The translations under genes were made by a program, and so were the position numbers. The notes under the pieces were generated by a model. That model did no database searches and was not told the origin of the DNA. It was given only the letters and a program-made list of their open reading frames with translations. This document shows, piece by piece, positions 36,009-45,356 of a stretch of DNA of 64,000 nt. This stretch comes from Rhizobium lentis (GTDB lineage Bacteria; Pseudomonadota; Alphaproteobacteria; Rhizobiales; Rhizobiaceae): the NCBI RefSeq assembly GCF_014200175.1, contig NZ_JACHBD010000013.1:1-64000 (forward strand). The letters are read 5' to 3'. Each line of letters starts with the position of its first letter. Positions within the stretch are counted from its first letter, which is position 1.

Positions 36009-37250
36009 CTAGACATCGCGGGGAACCCTCAACGATTTTGGAAAGTAGTACCCATTTCTTGATTTTGGAAGCTGTTTAGCTGCGGAGGGCAGTGCCAGCC
36101 TGTGCAAAACGAGGCGGCCTCGATCTGTCAGCTGGTTATGGCCGTCAATCCAACTCAAGTCTCTCAGTTTCAGAAGTGCCTCATTAACGTCAAAGAGATT
36201 TAAGCCAAGTCGACCGGAGATGGCTTCGGGAAGCCTTGGCCCTCGCTGCAAGGCAGCCAGCACAATGGCCTCAATTGTGATCGGTTGAGCGGGTTCGCTG
36301 GCCGATTGCAGCCCGACCGCGGCTTCCAATCGCGCTTTCTCTGCGACAGATCCAATAGCCAGTGGGAACGGTGATCCCACGTCAACGGTCACCCTTGAGG
36401 GGAATAGCGGCTTGCTCCTTTTGAATTTCTCCCAAAATATTGCCGGCGCGTTGTTCGGCATGGAATGGGAGAAGGCGATGAGCGAGCCTGTTTGACCATA
36501 ACCTAGAGCTACCTCAGCCAGTCGCTTGGGCACGTACTTTTGGCAAAAAGCTTCAATCTCCGCAGCTTTCGACGGTGGAAACACTGATCGAATTGTCGGG
36601 CACACTACCGCTACGTGAACCGTAGGCTGACATGGGTGGTTTCTTACACGTTCGATGCCATCTGTTGTCCCTGAAAAGGCTATCACATCAAAGGAAAGAC
36701 CAGCTGCTTCGCGACGAGACCACCAGCTTCGCACGGACCGGACCCGCCAAGCAGCGTTGAGAAAGTCATTTATTCGATCCCCCGAACCGATAAAATCCGT
36801 GGCTAGTACGAAGCGTCGAACCTTCCTCTCCCGAATGATCTGAGCGCCGGGGCTCAGGAGAACGTCTCGCTTATGCAGTTTCTGGAATTGAGTTAAGATG
36901 TTCGCGGTCACGCCCTCACTGCCAATCTGTTCTCCGATGTATCGTTGGCGCGGCACCAGGGCTGGACCGACCTTGTCCTCCGCCCGTAGCGTTTTCCCGA
37001 CCTTCGTTTCTTTGAATAGGCGGTGTGGCTTGCCTTTACGTTTCGCACGTTCCGTCTCGTTGAAAAGCGCCAGTGGAAGTTCGCTCTCGGTAATTTGTCT
37101 TTCCAACAGCTCCATCATGGCTTGCCGAAACTCGTTGGCGGAAACGAGTTTCAGTAGGGACAGAAGAAGTCGAGCGTTCGCGCGATCCGCTTCGTCGAAC
37201 CTCTCCAGCCAAGCAATGACTCGGTTATTGTCTAGGAACTTTTGTGTCAC
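36009..37250 (-). CDS. Phosphoribosyltransferase-like/winged-helix protein, RT partner
   Basis: A 413-residue protein from GTG 37250, chosen for the GGAGG 4 nt upstream. The middle holds a PRTase-like PRPP loop, RRFVLATDFIGSGDRI (about residues 146-160), in a fold like (V)xxDDxxxTG. The C-terminal 80 residues form a winged helix (ITIEAIVLAALQRGPRLPEA ... ALLKLRDLSWIDGHNQLTDR). A PRTase-wHTH effector next to a retron RT matches my recollection of type III retrons. It would be the toxin/effector released on phage attack. It is co-oriented with RT and Gabija-like genes. Confidence 0.65.
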   Translation of the reverse strand: MTQKFLDNNRVIAWLERFDEADRANARLLLSLLKLVSANEFRQAMMELLERQITESELPLALFNETERAKRKGKPHRLFKETKVGKTLRAEDKVGPALVPRQRYIGEQIGSEGVTANILTQFQKLHKRDVLLSPGAQIIRERKVRRFVLATDFIGSGDRINDFLNAAWRVRSVRSWWSRREAAGLSFDVIAFSGTTDGIERVRNHPCQPTVHVAVVCPTIRSVFPPSKAAEIEAFCQKYVPKRLAEVALGYGQTGSLIAFSHSMPNNAPAIFWEKFKRSKPLFPSRVTVDVGSPFPLAIGSVAEKARLEAAVGLQSASEPAQPITIEAIVLAALQRGPRLPEAISGRLGLNLFDVNEALLKLRDLSWIDGHNQLTDRGRLVLHRLALPSAAKQLPKSRNGYYFPKSLRVPRDV

Positions 37251-37275
37251 TATACCTCCACTACGCGGTCCACCG

Positions 37276-37303
37276 GGTTCGACAGAAAAGACAAACTCGA
37301 ACC
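37276..37303 (-). other. 7-bp hairpin in the PRTase leader
   Basis: GGTTCGA and TCGAACC pair across 14 nt, with GCGG/CCGC able to compete just outside, in the 107-nt gap between gajB and the PRTase gene. It could be a processing or regulatory hairpin, or part of a retron ncRNA. No T-run follows in the direction of transcription. Confidence 0.35.
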
Positions 37304-37357
37304 GCAATAAAAACGGGCGGGCTAAAATAACTTAGCTGTTTTCGCGATGCTGTGCTC

Positions 37358-39088
37358 TCAAAGTTCAGTAAGGTCTGTCCGGCAACCAGCTTGACTGAGA
37401 TGAGCCCGAAGTCGTGCGATGCGGCTTTTCGGAACGGCCAGAGCCAAAAATCTCTGTGCACGTGACGCAGCAACGTACAACTTGCGGGCATCCTCTTCCC
37501 AGCGGTCAGCGGGCTTACCTTCAAGATGATCTAGTATCCCCCCGGCCGACCTGACAGTGAGAACTACACATACCGCCGGAAATTCCATCCCCTTTACGGA
37601 ATGAATGGTTTGAGCAGGCGGGGCTTGCAAAGGCGGTTGAGATAGAGCGATTGCAAGACCTTTGTTCTTGCGCAGGCGCTGCGAGATCGACCGCTCGCCC
37701 TTCAGGCCAGGCGCGAGCACCGTTCTTGCTCTATCCAACCAGCTGTCTGCCGTATCGCTTTCGAGAAAAGCGAGATCGTTTGCGATGGAGATGATTTGCG
37801 GTCGCCAGCGGCCATCGTCCAAGCCTGCCTCCGACATATGGGTGTGATAAGCGCCGATTGACGAAATATGCTGTTGAACGAAAAGCACCGTCCGATGCAA
37901 ATTCGTGAGACCCTCGCGTCGATTACCAACAGCAAATGCGAACTGATACTTCATGATCGCTTCTGCGAGCAAAAGGGTCGCGTCTTGACTGTCGGTCGGC
38001 GATGGAAGGCCAATGGCGTTGCCGGCGCTAGCTCTCGTGGCGGCAATGACGGGTGATCGCGAATGTGTAATTCCAAGTCGCTCTATAAGGGCGTTGAATG
38101 TGGAGCCGATTGTGCTCGGTACCTTGAGCCCTGAATAAGAGATCAGATGAACTAAAGCCTGTTCGTTCTTGAAGGGGCCAAGTGCTTCATCTGGTGGGAG
38201 GGCTACCTTTGACGGGCGCAGAGCTACGATGGCTCTACAGATACTTGGTGAGGAGCGAAAGTTACCCGACATTGAAAGCTGCTGGTCGCCGGGGAATTTC
38301 GCGCAGAATTTTAAAAGCTCATCGGTGACCCCACCTCTAAACCGGTAAATTGATTGGTTCGGATCGCAGATGACTTTCACTGCAATTCCAGACTCTCTCA
38401 GCCATTCGATGATGCTCAAGTCAGTAGGGTTGCAGTCTTGCGATTCGTCGACGATCACCTCTCCAAAGCGTGCTGCTAGCACGGCGCCCAGGGTCTTTCG
38501 AAATTCACTGTTCTCAAGCCGCGCCGCTACGATCGTCCGGACATCATCGAAATCGATCAAGCCTTTCCCGAGTGCATTTTTCTGCATTCTCAGCGCTCGG
38601 GTTTCCCATGCTGTTATGTTTCGGGTATCGACGTCAAACCCATCATCTTTCGCAAGATCTTCGTCTACTGCGCCCGTTGATCGGTCAAAAATTTCAAAAG
38701 GAAGCGACTGAGCCTTTTCAAAAGGAACGACTTCCCATTGACCCTTGTCCGGGACGAGCGTTGGTTTCGCATCGGTTCCGATTATGCCGAATGGAACGAT
38801 GAAAAATTGCCAAAGGAACCGGTCAAATGTCCCGATGAAGCTTGGAAAAATCGGGTGCGGCAGGACGTTGAGTGCCTTTAATCGAGCTTCGAGTTCTTCT
38901 ACCGCCGCGTTCGTAAACGACAGAAATGCGATCGCGCGAGGAGAGTTTCCGTCCCGCAAGACATGCCGGGCTCGTTCGACAAGCGTGCGCGTTTTGCCGG
39001 CCCCGGGACAGGCAACGACGAATGCAGAGCCGGGGCATTTAATTACGGCCAACTGCTCTGGTGTGGGAGAGTAAGAATTTTCGTTCAC
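37358..39088 (-). CDS. gajB: Gabija-like UvrD/Rep helicase (GajB)
   Basis: A 576-residue SF1A helicase: Q-motif region SPTPEQLAVI, Walker A CPGAGKTRTL (about residues 28-37), FLSFTNAAVEELEAR (Ia), VDESQDCNP (II), CDPNQSIYRFRGG (III), TIHSVKGMEFPAVCVV (V) and LYVAASRAQRFLALA (VI). GajB senses nucleotide depletion/DNA ends and works with GajA. GTG 39088 overlaps the gajA stop, so the pair is coupled. It is somewhat longer than the founding GajB (about 494). Confidence 0.87.
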   Translation of the reverse strand: MNENSYSPTPEQLAVIKCPGSAFVVACPGAGKTRTLVERARHVLRDGNSPRAIAFLSFTNAAVEELEARLKALNVLPHPIFPSFIGTFDRFLWQFFIVPFGIIGTDAKPTLVPDKGQWEVVPFEKAQSLPFEIFDRSTGAVDEDLAKDDGFDVDTRNITAWETRALRMQKNALGKGLIDFDDVRTIVAARLENSEFRKTLGAVLAARFGEVIVDESQDCNPTDLSIIEWLRESGIAVKVICDPNQSIYRFRGGVTDELLKFCAKFPGDQQLSMSGNFRSSPSICRAIVALRPSKVALPPDEALGPFKNEQALVHLISYSGLKVPSTIGSTFNALIERLGITHSRSPVIAATRASAGNAIGLPSPTDSQDATLLLAEAIMKYQFAFAVGNRREGLTNLHRTVLFVQQHISSIGAYHTHMSEAGLDDGRWRPQIISIANDLAFLESDTADSWLDRARTVLAPGLKGERSISQRLRKNKGLAIALSQPPLQAPPAQTIHSVKGMEFPAVCVVLTVRSAGGILDHLEGKPADRWEEDARKLYVAASRAQRFLALAVPKSRIARLRAHLSQAGCRTDLTEL

Positions 39089-41010
39089 GCGACGACCGCT
39101 TCGATAGCTTTCTTGATATAGGCGGGGACCTTGAACGGTTTCCCCTCTTCAATTTCCTTTGCCAGGAGTTGAGCGAAATCGCCTTTTCGGGTGGATTTGA
39201 AGATCTTGTGGACCGCTTTAGCGCGTTCGTCGCCCGATAGCGCGGTGGCTTTGTCCCACTTCTTTGCCGACTTTGGATGCAGCTCAAGATAGACTGTTCG
39301 CAGAATATCAATATTGCCTGCCTCGATGAGTTCGGTCTCAAGCGAGTAAGTGCTGTTGATGGCCTCAAAAAAAGGCTTCGCACCCAACTTGTCGGCTATC
39401 TCTGTGAAGGCTTTTTGTCTTCGCTCTCCTGGGATCAGCTCAGGCTCGAGCGAGGCTCGTTCGGCCGCCGTGTCTTCATCCTCGTCACCGTCATCCTCTT
39501 CATCATCTGGGGCCAGCCCTTTATCACCGTCGGTAAGAACGACCACGCGTTCAGCGATCCTGGCATCGTTCAACGTCGTAAGGAGGAGCTTCACGTAGGG
39601 TTCAAAATCAACCCCGTCGATCGCAACGAAAACGGCCGACATAAAAAGCCGCAGCTTTTCCTCATGGCCATTGAGGGTGTGCATGCGTGCGATAGCGGGA
39701 AGCAAAAGTGCTTCCGCGATCCCTTCGACGAGCAGCACTCGCCCCCCGAAAAGCAGTGCCGCTTTGGTTACATCGAGATAGCGGTCGACTTTCCGGCGGT
39801 CGACGCTATTCAAGGGGAGCTCACACATCGGTATGACACGCGATGATCTTCTGACCGCTGCAGCGGTGATCGTCGCCTCCACCACGGTTTCGGAGGCATC
39901 GCTCGATTCGTCCGATAGCGCCGACCCCGCACTACCCTCAATAATCGCCGCGTCTAGCTGCGGTCCATGATCAGATGTTGTTACGGTGGGTGAAGATTTG
40001 AACAACACGAGCCGTTCGCTCGATACCCAAGCGGAAAGGTTTGGGGAGTGAGTTGCCACAACGATTTGTATCTCGCCCGCAAAAGATCCGTCTGTTGGCT
40101 GAGACTTGCGAGATAGCTCTGCTTGGTCGCGCAAGAAAGAGAGAACCGCTGCCTGGAGCTGCGGATGCAGATGGGCTTCTGGCTCCTCAACAAGGAAAAG
40201 CGTCAAATCGGCGGTGCGGACCTTTTCCAGCTCGACGGCGATCGTGGCCATGAAGAGTAGGTTCGCGTAGCCGTGACCCGAGTATCGCAGATCCTCAGGA
40301 TTTACACCGTGGTCAGCCAAACGAAACCGCAGGTCTCTTGCAATGTCGATCAGGGACTCGTCCGAAGCGAAGCCGATCGATGCAGACTGTCGGCGGACAC
40401 CCGATGTAAGAGCCTGAAGTCCTTTCTCCACAGCGCTATCGACCTTGCTCAAAACATCGTGCCGCGGCGTACGCGCCAGTTCTTTCGCTAGGGCCTCGGG
40501 TGAAGAGCCTTCCAGGAAATGCTTCAGGAGGGCCATGATCCTGGTTGGATTTCCAGACGCAAGCGAACGTTTTGCGTCTCGCAGCGGCGGCAGATACACA
40601 TGTCTTATAGTATCGTGGCATCCCGGCTCCGGGCTGTTTCCGGGTCTCCCACCCCAAAGTGATGGTTTCGGATACGTCTGATCCTTGTCGAACGTCAGTC
40701 CGAAAGCGGCCTTGTTCAAAGAGGCATCGGTTGCTACTGAAATCATTCGGCCCTGCTGCGCCGTCGTCAGTTCTTCGAATTCGCCGACGACCTCAAAAAG
40801 CGAACTTGTGCCTTGGAAACGAACATCCGTAGTCTCGCAATAGATCTCTCTTCGGCCTCCGAGTGGAGCAGTCAAAAGGCGCATCGCATCGATGGCATTG
40901 CTTTTTCCGCCATTGTTCTCGCCGACGAAAACGGTGAGATCGGGCTGAAGTTGTATCGCAGACTGTTCAAAGGAACGAAAATTTTGAAGTTTTAACGTCT
41001 TAAGAAACAT
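39085..41010 (-). CDS. gajA: Gabija-like OLD-family nuclease (GajA)
   Basis: A 641-residue protein with an N-terminal ABC-type ATPase (Walker A GENNGGKS, residues 30-37; YSGHGYANLLFMA signature region; Walker B LFLVEEPEAHLHP; ATHSPNL) and a C-terminal TOPRIM nuclease (LLVEGIAE Glu; VVLTDGDKG Asp pair), split by an acidic insert. GajA cuts DNA and forms a complex with GajB. I start at ATG 41010 because GGAG precedes it and FLKTLKLQNFRSF is the normal start. Confidence 0.88.
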   Translation of the reverse strand: MFLKTLKLQNFRSFEQSAIQLQPDLTVFVGENNGGKSNAIDAMRLLTAPLGGRREIYCETTDVRFQGTSSLFEVVGEFEELTTAQQGRMISVATDASLNKAAFGLTFDKDQTYPKPSLWGGRPGNSPEPGCHDTIRHVYLPPLRDAKRSLASGNPTRIMALLKHFLEGSSPEALAKELARTPRHDVLSKVDSAVEKGLQALTSGVRRQSASIGFASDESLIDIARDLRFRLADHGVNPEDLRYSGHGYANLLFMATIAVELEKVRTADLTLFLVEEPEAHLHPQLQAAVLSFLRDQAELSRKSQPTDGSFAGEIQIVVATHSPNLSAWVSSERLVLFKSSPTVTTSDHGPQLDAAIIEGSAGSALSDESSDASETVVEATITAAAVRRSSRVIPMCELPLNSVDRRKVDRYLDVTKAALLFGGRVLLVEGIAEALLLPAIARMHTLNGHEEKLRLFMSAVFVAIDGVDFEPYVKLLLTTLNDARIAERVVVLTDGDKGLAPDDEEDDGDEDEDTAAERASLEPELIPGERRQKAFTEIADKLGAKPFFEAINSTYSLETELIEAGNIDILRTVYLELHPKSAKKWDKATALSGDERAKAVHKIFKSTRKGDFAQLLAKEIEEGKPFKVPAYIKKAIEAVVA

Positions 41011-41116
41011 CGATTTGCTCCATTTTACCAATCATACGAGGGGTTTGGAGACTTTTCGACAATGAGACAGCGCAATCCACCGTTGAATTTAACGAAGGGG
41101 GACGGGACAAAGGTCA

Positions 41117-43345
41117 TCAACCACGCAAAACCCATGACGGCTCGTTGAATTTGGCGAATGGTGATTTTAGTCGCTGCTGTTTTACAACACCTATGAAGTC
41201 GTAAGGCTCGGAGGTTCTCGGCATGTACCAATACAGGATCAGGACATCATCCTGGCCGCCCTGTTCAAGCGCACTGTCTGCACATGTCATGAGGTTCCGC
41301 TCGAACTGAGCTGGTAGAACCGGTGCTCCAACTGCAACGGCAATCGTCTGCATCTTCTTTCGAGCACCGAATGTGACGCCGGAGTGAAAAAAGAGATCCG
41401 GCCGGCCACGCGTTTTCCTCATTCCCTCCTTTACAAGCTTCTCGATCTGCTTTTGCTGGGAAATGTCAACGTTGAGCAGCCGGTGACCGAACCGCGTCCA
41501 GCCTTCAGGCCGAGTGGCTTCGAGTCCTTCGAGAATGTTGGACCAGAATTGTGTAGTGGCAGCCAGACGCGCAGATAGCCGAACCCCACGGTTTTCGTCG
41601 TGGATGTACCTCAGCGATCCAGACAGTCCGTACCATGCGAGGTGGCCTCCGTCATATTCGTCCTCACCAATATTGAACCGGGTTGTCGAGTAGAGAGCGA
41701 GCAGGTCCAACTCGTCGGCGGTATAGGTCGAATTTCTTTCAATCTCTGCTCGCCGGGTCAGGTAGTGACAGCGTTCAACCTCCCTTGGAACCAGCTCAAA
41801 GACAGTCTCCAGATCGAATACTGACATCGTAGGCGCGATATCCGCATCCTCAGGAATAAAGCCGGCTTGTTTAAGTTGGGGCCAATGTGATGATAAGGGG
41901 CCAACCGCGTCGTGAACGATGTTAAGCCGCACAATGTCGCGGATTCCCTTTGGATGGATTTCAAAGGCGCCTTGGCGCGAGTTGAATGACAAAGGCGCGT
42001 TTGCATCGAGGATCCGTTGCTTCAATCTCAAGGACTGTGCAGAGGGCGCTACGATTAGTTCGTTCAGCGCGTCCTTCAAGCTGCGGAACGCTCCTCGGCG
42101 AGCCGGAGCACTAAGCTTTGCCGATTTTGCTTCGAAAATCAGGACAGTCTTGTCAATGAGTGCAACAAGGTCGGACTCCCAAGTTGTGACACCACCATCA
42201 TCACTCCATTTAACTTGTTCGCGTACATCGGCATGCGGCAAGAATGTTCGAACAGCGTCGCTAAGCCGCGTTTCTAGCCAGTCGGCACGGGCTTTCTCCG
42301 CCGCTTTCTTGAGTTTGGGATATTTCCCGCATAGGCTTTCGACAATCTCAGCTAGGTGCACGCCTAGGATCTGCGGTCCGACGCAGAAGAATTCGCCATC
42401 GTTCAGCTTGATCAATGGCCTGCGCTGGATGGGATTATCGAGGTGGAGGTGTTGAAGATCTGCCTCCGTGACGTCGCCGAAATTGAGTGACAGTTGCTCA
42501 AGCACCGAGATAATTGCTTGCGCCTGGCCCAGCGGAGCAGTCGAAACTAATTCTACGTAAGAGAATCGAAAAAGTCTCGCCCAGCGCTGTTCATTGATAT
42601 TCCATAGCAACGCGAAGAGCTGTTTCCGGTCATGACGGACCGCTGCTGCGCGGGTGGTAATCTCTGCCTTTTCTTCTGGATTGAGGTTGCGGGTAAAGGC
42701 ATCAAGCAACCCCTTTCCAGCGTTTCTCGGCATCATCCAGGAGCGCATGTCCTCCATGTGCGCTTTGATGCGGCTGTGGCATAAATCAATAATTGCCAAA
42801 AGCGCTGCGACAACTTCCGTCGCTTCACAGCCGTAATAATGCCGAAACGATTGATTGATGGAAGTCGCCAGCTCTTTTGCGTATTGCCGAGTTTGGTAAC
42901 CTTGGCGCGCGCCCCTAACGGCCAGCGTCCACCGTCGGATAAGGTTCAACATCTCCTGTTTGCGGTTTTCTACCGGATCTGGTGAGGTTTTGCTCTTCGC
43001 TTGATCTTGATATGCTTGGGCATTCCGGTGAATTAAATCAGTAACACGCTCGGTAACCGCCGCATAATCAGTGCCTGGATCGGACAAGGTGTGCTTTCGT
43101 GAAAGCGCTAGCGCCTGAATCAGCTCGACTTGGAACAGCTGCAGGTTGGATTTGCTCTCTGGCTTAGATTGATTCAGTCCATTGATCGTCACCATCATGA
43201 CGGCGCGAGCTAGAAACTCTAATGGATCTGCTGACGTTGTCTCTTCAACGAGTTCAGAGAGCGTCTGTCGAAAATTCTCAGCAGCGATACTCCCCGCTCG
43301 ATGTAGAGCGGCTACTTCGTCGTCACTGAGATGGCTTTCACTCAT
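41117..43345 (-). CDS. Large protein with a PD-(D/E)XK-like nuclease motif
   Basis: A 742-residue protein not recognised as a named family. The N-terminal half is helical. The centre has GGVTTWESDLVALIDKTVLI then FEAKSAK, i.e. D(393)...E405-x-K407, the D-(ExK) pattern of PD-(D/E)XK nucleases (NERD-like in style). The C-terminal part (RGRPDLFFHSGVTFGARKKM) is unassigned. It ends 106 nt before gajA on the same strand, so it may be a further gene of the Gabija-like locus, or an independent defence gene. The ATG at 43345 is clear. Confidence 0.6.
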   Translation of the reverse strand: MSESHLSDDEVAALHRAGSIAAENFRQTLSELVEETTSADPLEFLARAVMMVTINGLNQSKPESKSNLQLFQVELIQALALSRKHTLSDPGTDYAAVTERVTDLIHRNAQAYQDQAKSKTSPDPVENRKQEMLNLIRRWTLAVRGARQGYQTRQYAKELATSINQSFRHYYGCEATEVVAALLAIIDLCHSRIKAHMEDMRSWMMPRNAGKGLLDAFTRNLNPEEKAEITTRAAAVRHDRKQLFALLWNINEQRWARLFRFSYVELVSTAPLGQAQAIISVLEQLSLNFGDVTEADLQHLHLDNPIQRRPLIKLNDGEFFCVGPQILGVHLAEIVESLCGKYPKLKKAAEKARADWLETRLSDAVRTFLPHADVREQVKWSDDGGVTTWESDLVALIDKTVLIFEAKSAKLSAPARRGAFRSLKDALNELIVAPSAQSLRLKQRILDANAPLSFNSRQGAFEIHPKGIRDIVRLNIVHDAVGPLSSHWPQLKQAGFIPEDADIAPTMSVFDLETVFELVPREVERCHYLTRRAEIERNSTYTADELDLLALYSTTRFNIGEDEYDGGHLAWYGLSGSLRYIHDENRGVRLSARLAATTQFWSNILEGLEATRPEGWTRFGHRLLNVDISQQKQIEKLVKEGMRKTRGRPDLFFHSGVTFGARKKMQTIAVAVGAPVLPAQFERNLMTCADSALEQGGQDDVLILYWYMPRTSEPYDFIGVVKQQRLKSPFAKFNEPSWVLRG

Positions 43346-43438
43346 GTCCGGAATTCTGCTCCCATTAGTGTCTTTCGCGACCGTTAGGCGCGAGCGCCTA
43401 CGACTTCGGGCTCCGGGAGCACATCTCTCCCGTCTGCA

Positions 43439-44504
43439 TTAGACATCAGACGGATTGGGGTCTACTATGTTTGCAGCAAGATAGTCGATCATTTCGGACG
43501 ACTGTGTGCCTTTGCGGAAACGCTTCTGCTCCTCGAAATCAAGGGACGGTAGCATATTCGTCATTTGGCCGACCCTGTAGAGTTGCTCGACATCGTCGGG
43601 GTTTAGTCCGCCAGCATTCAATCCAGACTTGTTGCTTGCCATCTCCAGTGCTGCGCCGATCATCACGTCGGCAATCTGCACAGCAGGGCTTGCTTTCGAG
43701 TCCACCTGAGTGACTTCCCGGAGCTTTAGAGGGAATTTCATTGTGGAGATTTCCGTTGGTCGGAACTCGATATCACGGTCATGGTCGATGAAACGCCGGA
43801 TCAGAGGATGATATGTCAGCAGGTTCTTGGATTGATCGTGCTCAATACGATAGGGCTCGGTCGTCATCATTTCGAGCCGCGTGATCATGGAATGAAGAAC
43901 AACCATCGCTGCGTCTGTGTTGACATCTGGATTAGCGATCGCATCCCAACATTCTGGAGATGCATATTTGGCGAGCGGACCTAGAAGCTCGGGGTATTCC
44001 TGCCAGCGCAAATTCCGGGCAGCAGAGATCAACCGGATCCTAGCTGCGGGACTTTTCCTTCACGGCCAGCTGGAATGCCAGCAACAATTCATCGAATTCG
44101 GCTTCACCGAGTAGCGTAGGCCCTGTGAGGTAAAGAAGTGATGCTGCAGCATAGTTTCTGCCATCGGCGTAAAGGTCAAATTCTCGCTCATAGTAATACG
44201 GCTCAACGCCGTAATCGACGAAGAACAAGGTCAGAAGGTAGCGCTTGTCCACGATCGATGTTGTGCAGTCGAAGTGTGCATGGATGTCACGCAGGAGGCC
44301 GAGCAAACGTGCATGATTTGCGGGCCTTCGAGAAAGAGCCCGATACTTAAGCTCTGAGGCTTGCAGCGTTGGAAAATGCTCCTTTATGAGTCTTACAGCT
44401 TCATCATTATCGATGGCAACTGCAGACGCGCCTTGAAAGCGCTGATCGGCGTTGAGCAAATCAAACCCCGTATAGCCCCCCTCATCAATGCGAAAACACT
44501 TCAT
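43439..44504 (-). pseudogene. DUF3800-family protein, frameshifted
   Basis: The frame from ATG 44504 begins MKCFRIDEGGYTGFDLLNAD, the DUF3800 start (usually YxDESG), and runs to a stop at 44040. The C-terminal half continues in another frame (ARIRLISAARNLRWQEYPEL ... SKASPAVQIADVMIGAALEM, the VQ.AD box) to 43439. The break lies about 44045-44060. DUF3800 proteins are RNase H-fold-like and frequent in defence islands, including one retron type. The second Asp of the start motif is Gly here (DEGG for DESG). Confidence 0.72.
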
Positions 44505-44681
44505 TCCTAAGCCCTATACGATGATCCGGCTACCTTTTCGCCCGATATCCGGTTTGAACAGGACGTCGAAGGACAGAGGATGGCTTCCTCTTTATCTCCT
44601 AAGTTCCTTGTTTGCCGAGACAATCGGTAGCCACGCGACAGTTGAGGAGTGGGGTTGTAGGCTCTCATCTCATCAACAGGC

Positions 44682-45290
44682 TTACCACGAACCAGCGAGA
44701 GGGTTGCCAATCAAGGGTACTGGTTTGAGGTTCCCTTTTTGATCTTCCACCGAAATCGAGGGAAGCATCTGCTTGGGAGATCGACGAAACCACTTCACCG
44801 CGATGCTGGCGAGGTCACCGATCATCGGCAGATTCTGCCAATCCGCGAACCGGCCGGCTGTCGCTTCAGGCTCCGATTGGTGAAAGAAGGAGCCCGAATG
44901 GTTGAGATCATTGATCGACGACGCCATTGCCGAAATGGGTCGTTGGAACATTTTTGACGGCACGCCAAGCGGACTGGCCGTCTCTGAAAAAGCAGGGGCC
45001 ATGAAATCGATCGCCCAGCCGTCGGCCTCGGTCCAGCAATGGAAGTTTTCGCCGGCGCCGGTGACATAACCGTCGTCGCGGTGATCGGCAAAAAGGAGCA
45101 TCGATCCATCAAGATTGTAGGCGGCGAGACCGCCTTTGGGCGTCGCTTGTATCTTGTAATGATGCTCAAGGATAAACGCACCGAAGGTGCTGAAGTACAT
45201 ACAGGCATATGCGGGATTGCCGCCTTCGTTGACAACGAGGCTGTTAATGACCCGGTAGATCCTATGATAGTCCGTTTGTTTGATCAGCAT
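44682..45290 (-). CDS. DUF2026-family protein
   Basis: A 202-residue protein (QTDYHRIYRVINSLVVNEGG, AYACMYFSTFGAFILEHHYK, FHCWTEADGWAIDFMAPAFS). The H(x)C..WxxxDGWxIDFMAP block recalls a transglutaminase-like Cys-His-Asp arrangement, and the pattern is what I know as DUF2026. No role is known. It lies between the DUF3800 and HNH genes on the same strand and may travel with the island as an independent gene. Confidence 0.65.
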   Translation of the reverse strand: MLIKQTDYHRIYRVINSLVVNEGGNPAYACMYFSTFGAFILEHHYKIQATPKGGLAAYNLDGSMLLFADHRDDGYVTGAGENFHCWTEADGWAIDFMAPAFSETASPLGVPSKMFQRPISAMASSINDLNHSGSFFHQSEPEATAGRFADWQNLPMIGDLASIAVKWFRRSPKQMLPSISVEDQKGNLKPVPLIGNPLAGSW

Positions 45291-45356
45291 GGTAAGGGTG
45301 CTTTCAGCGCTCGTTTGGGCAGGCGTTAGGTCTTCAGGGGCGAGCTTCCAGCTCGT

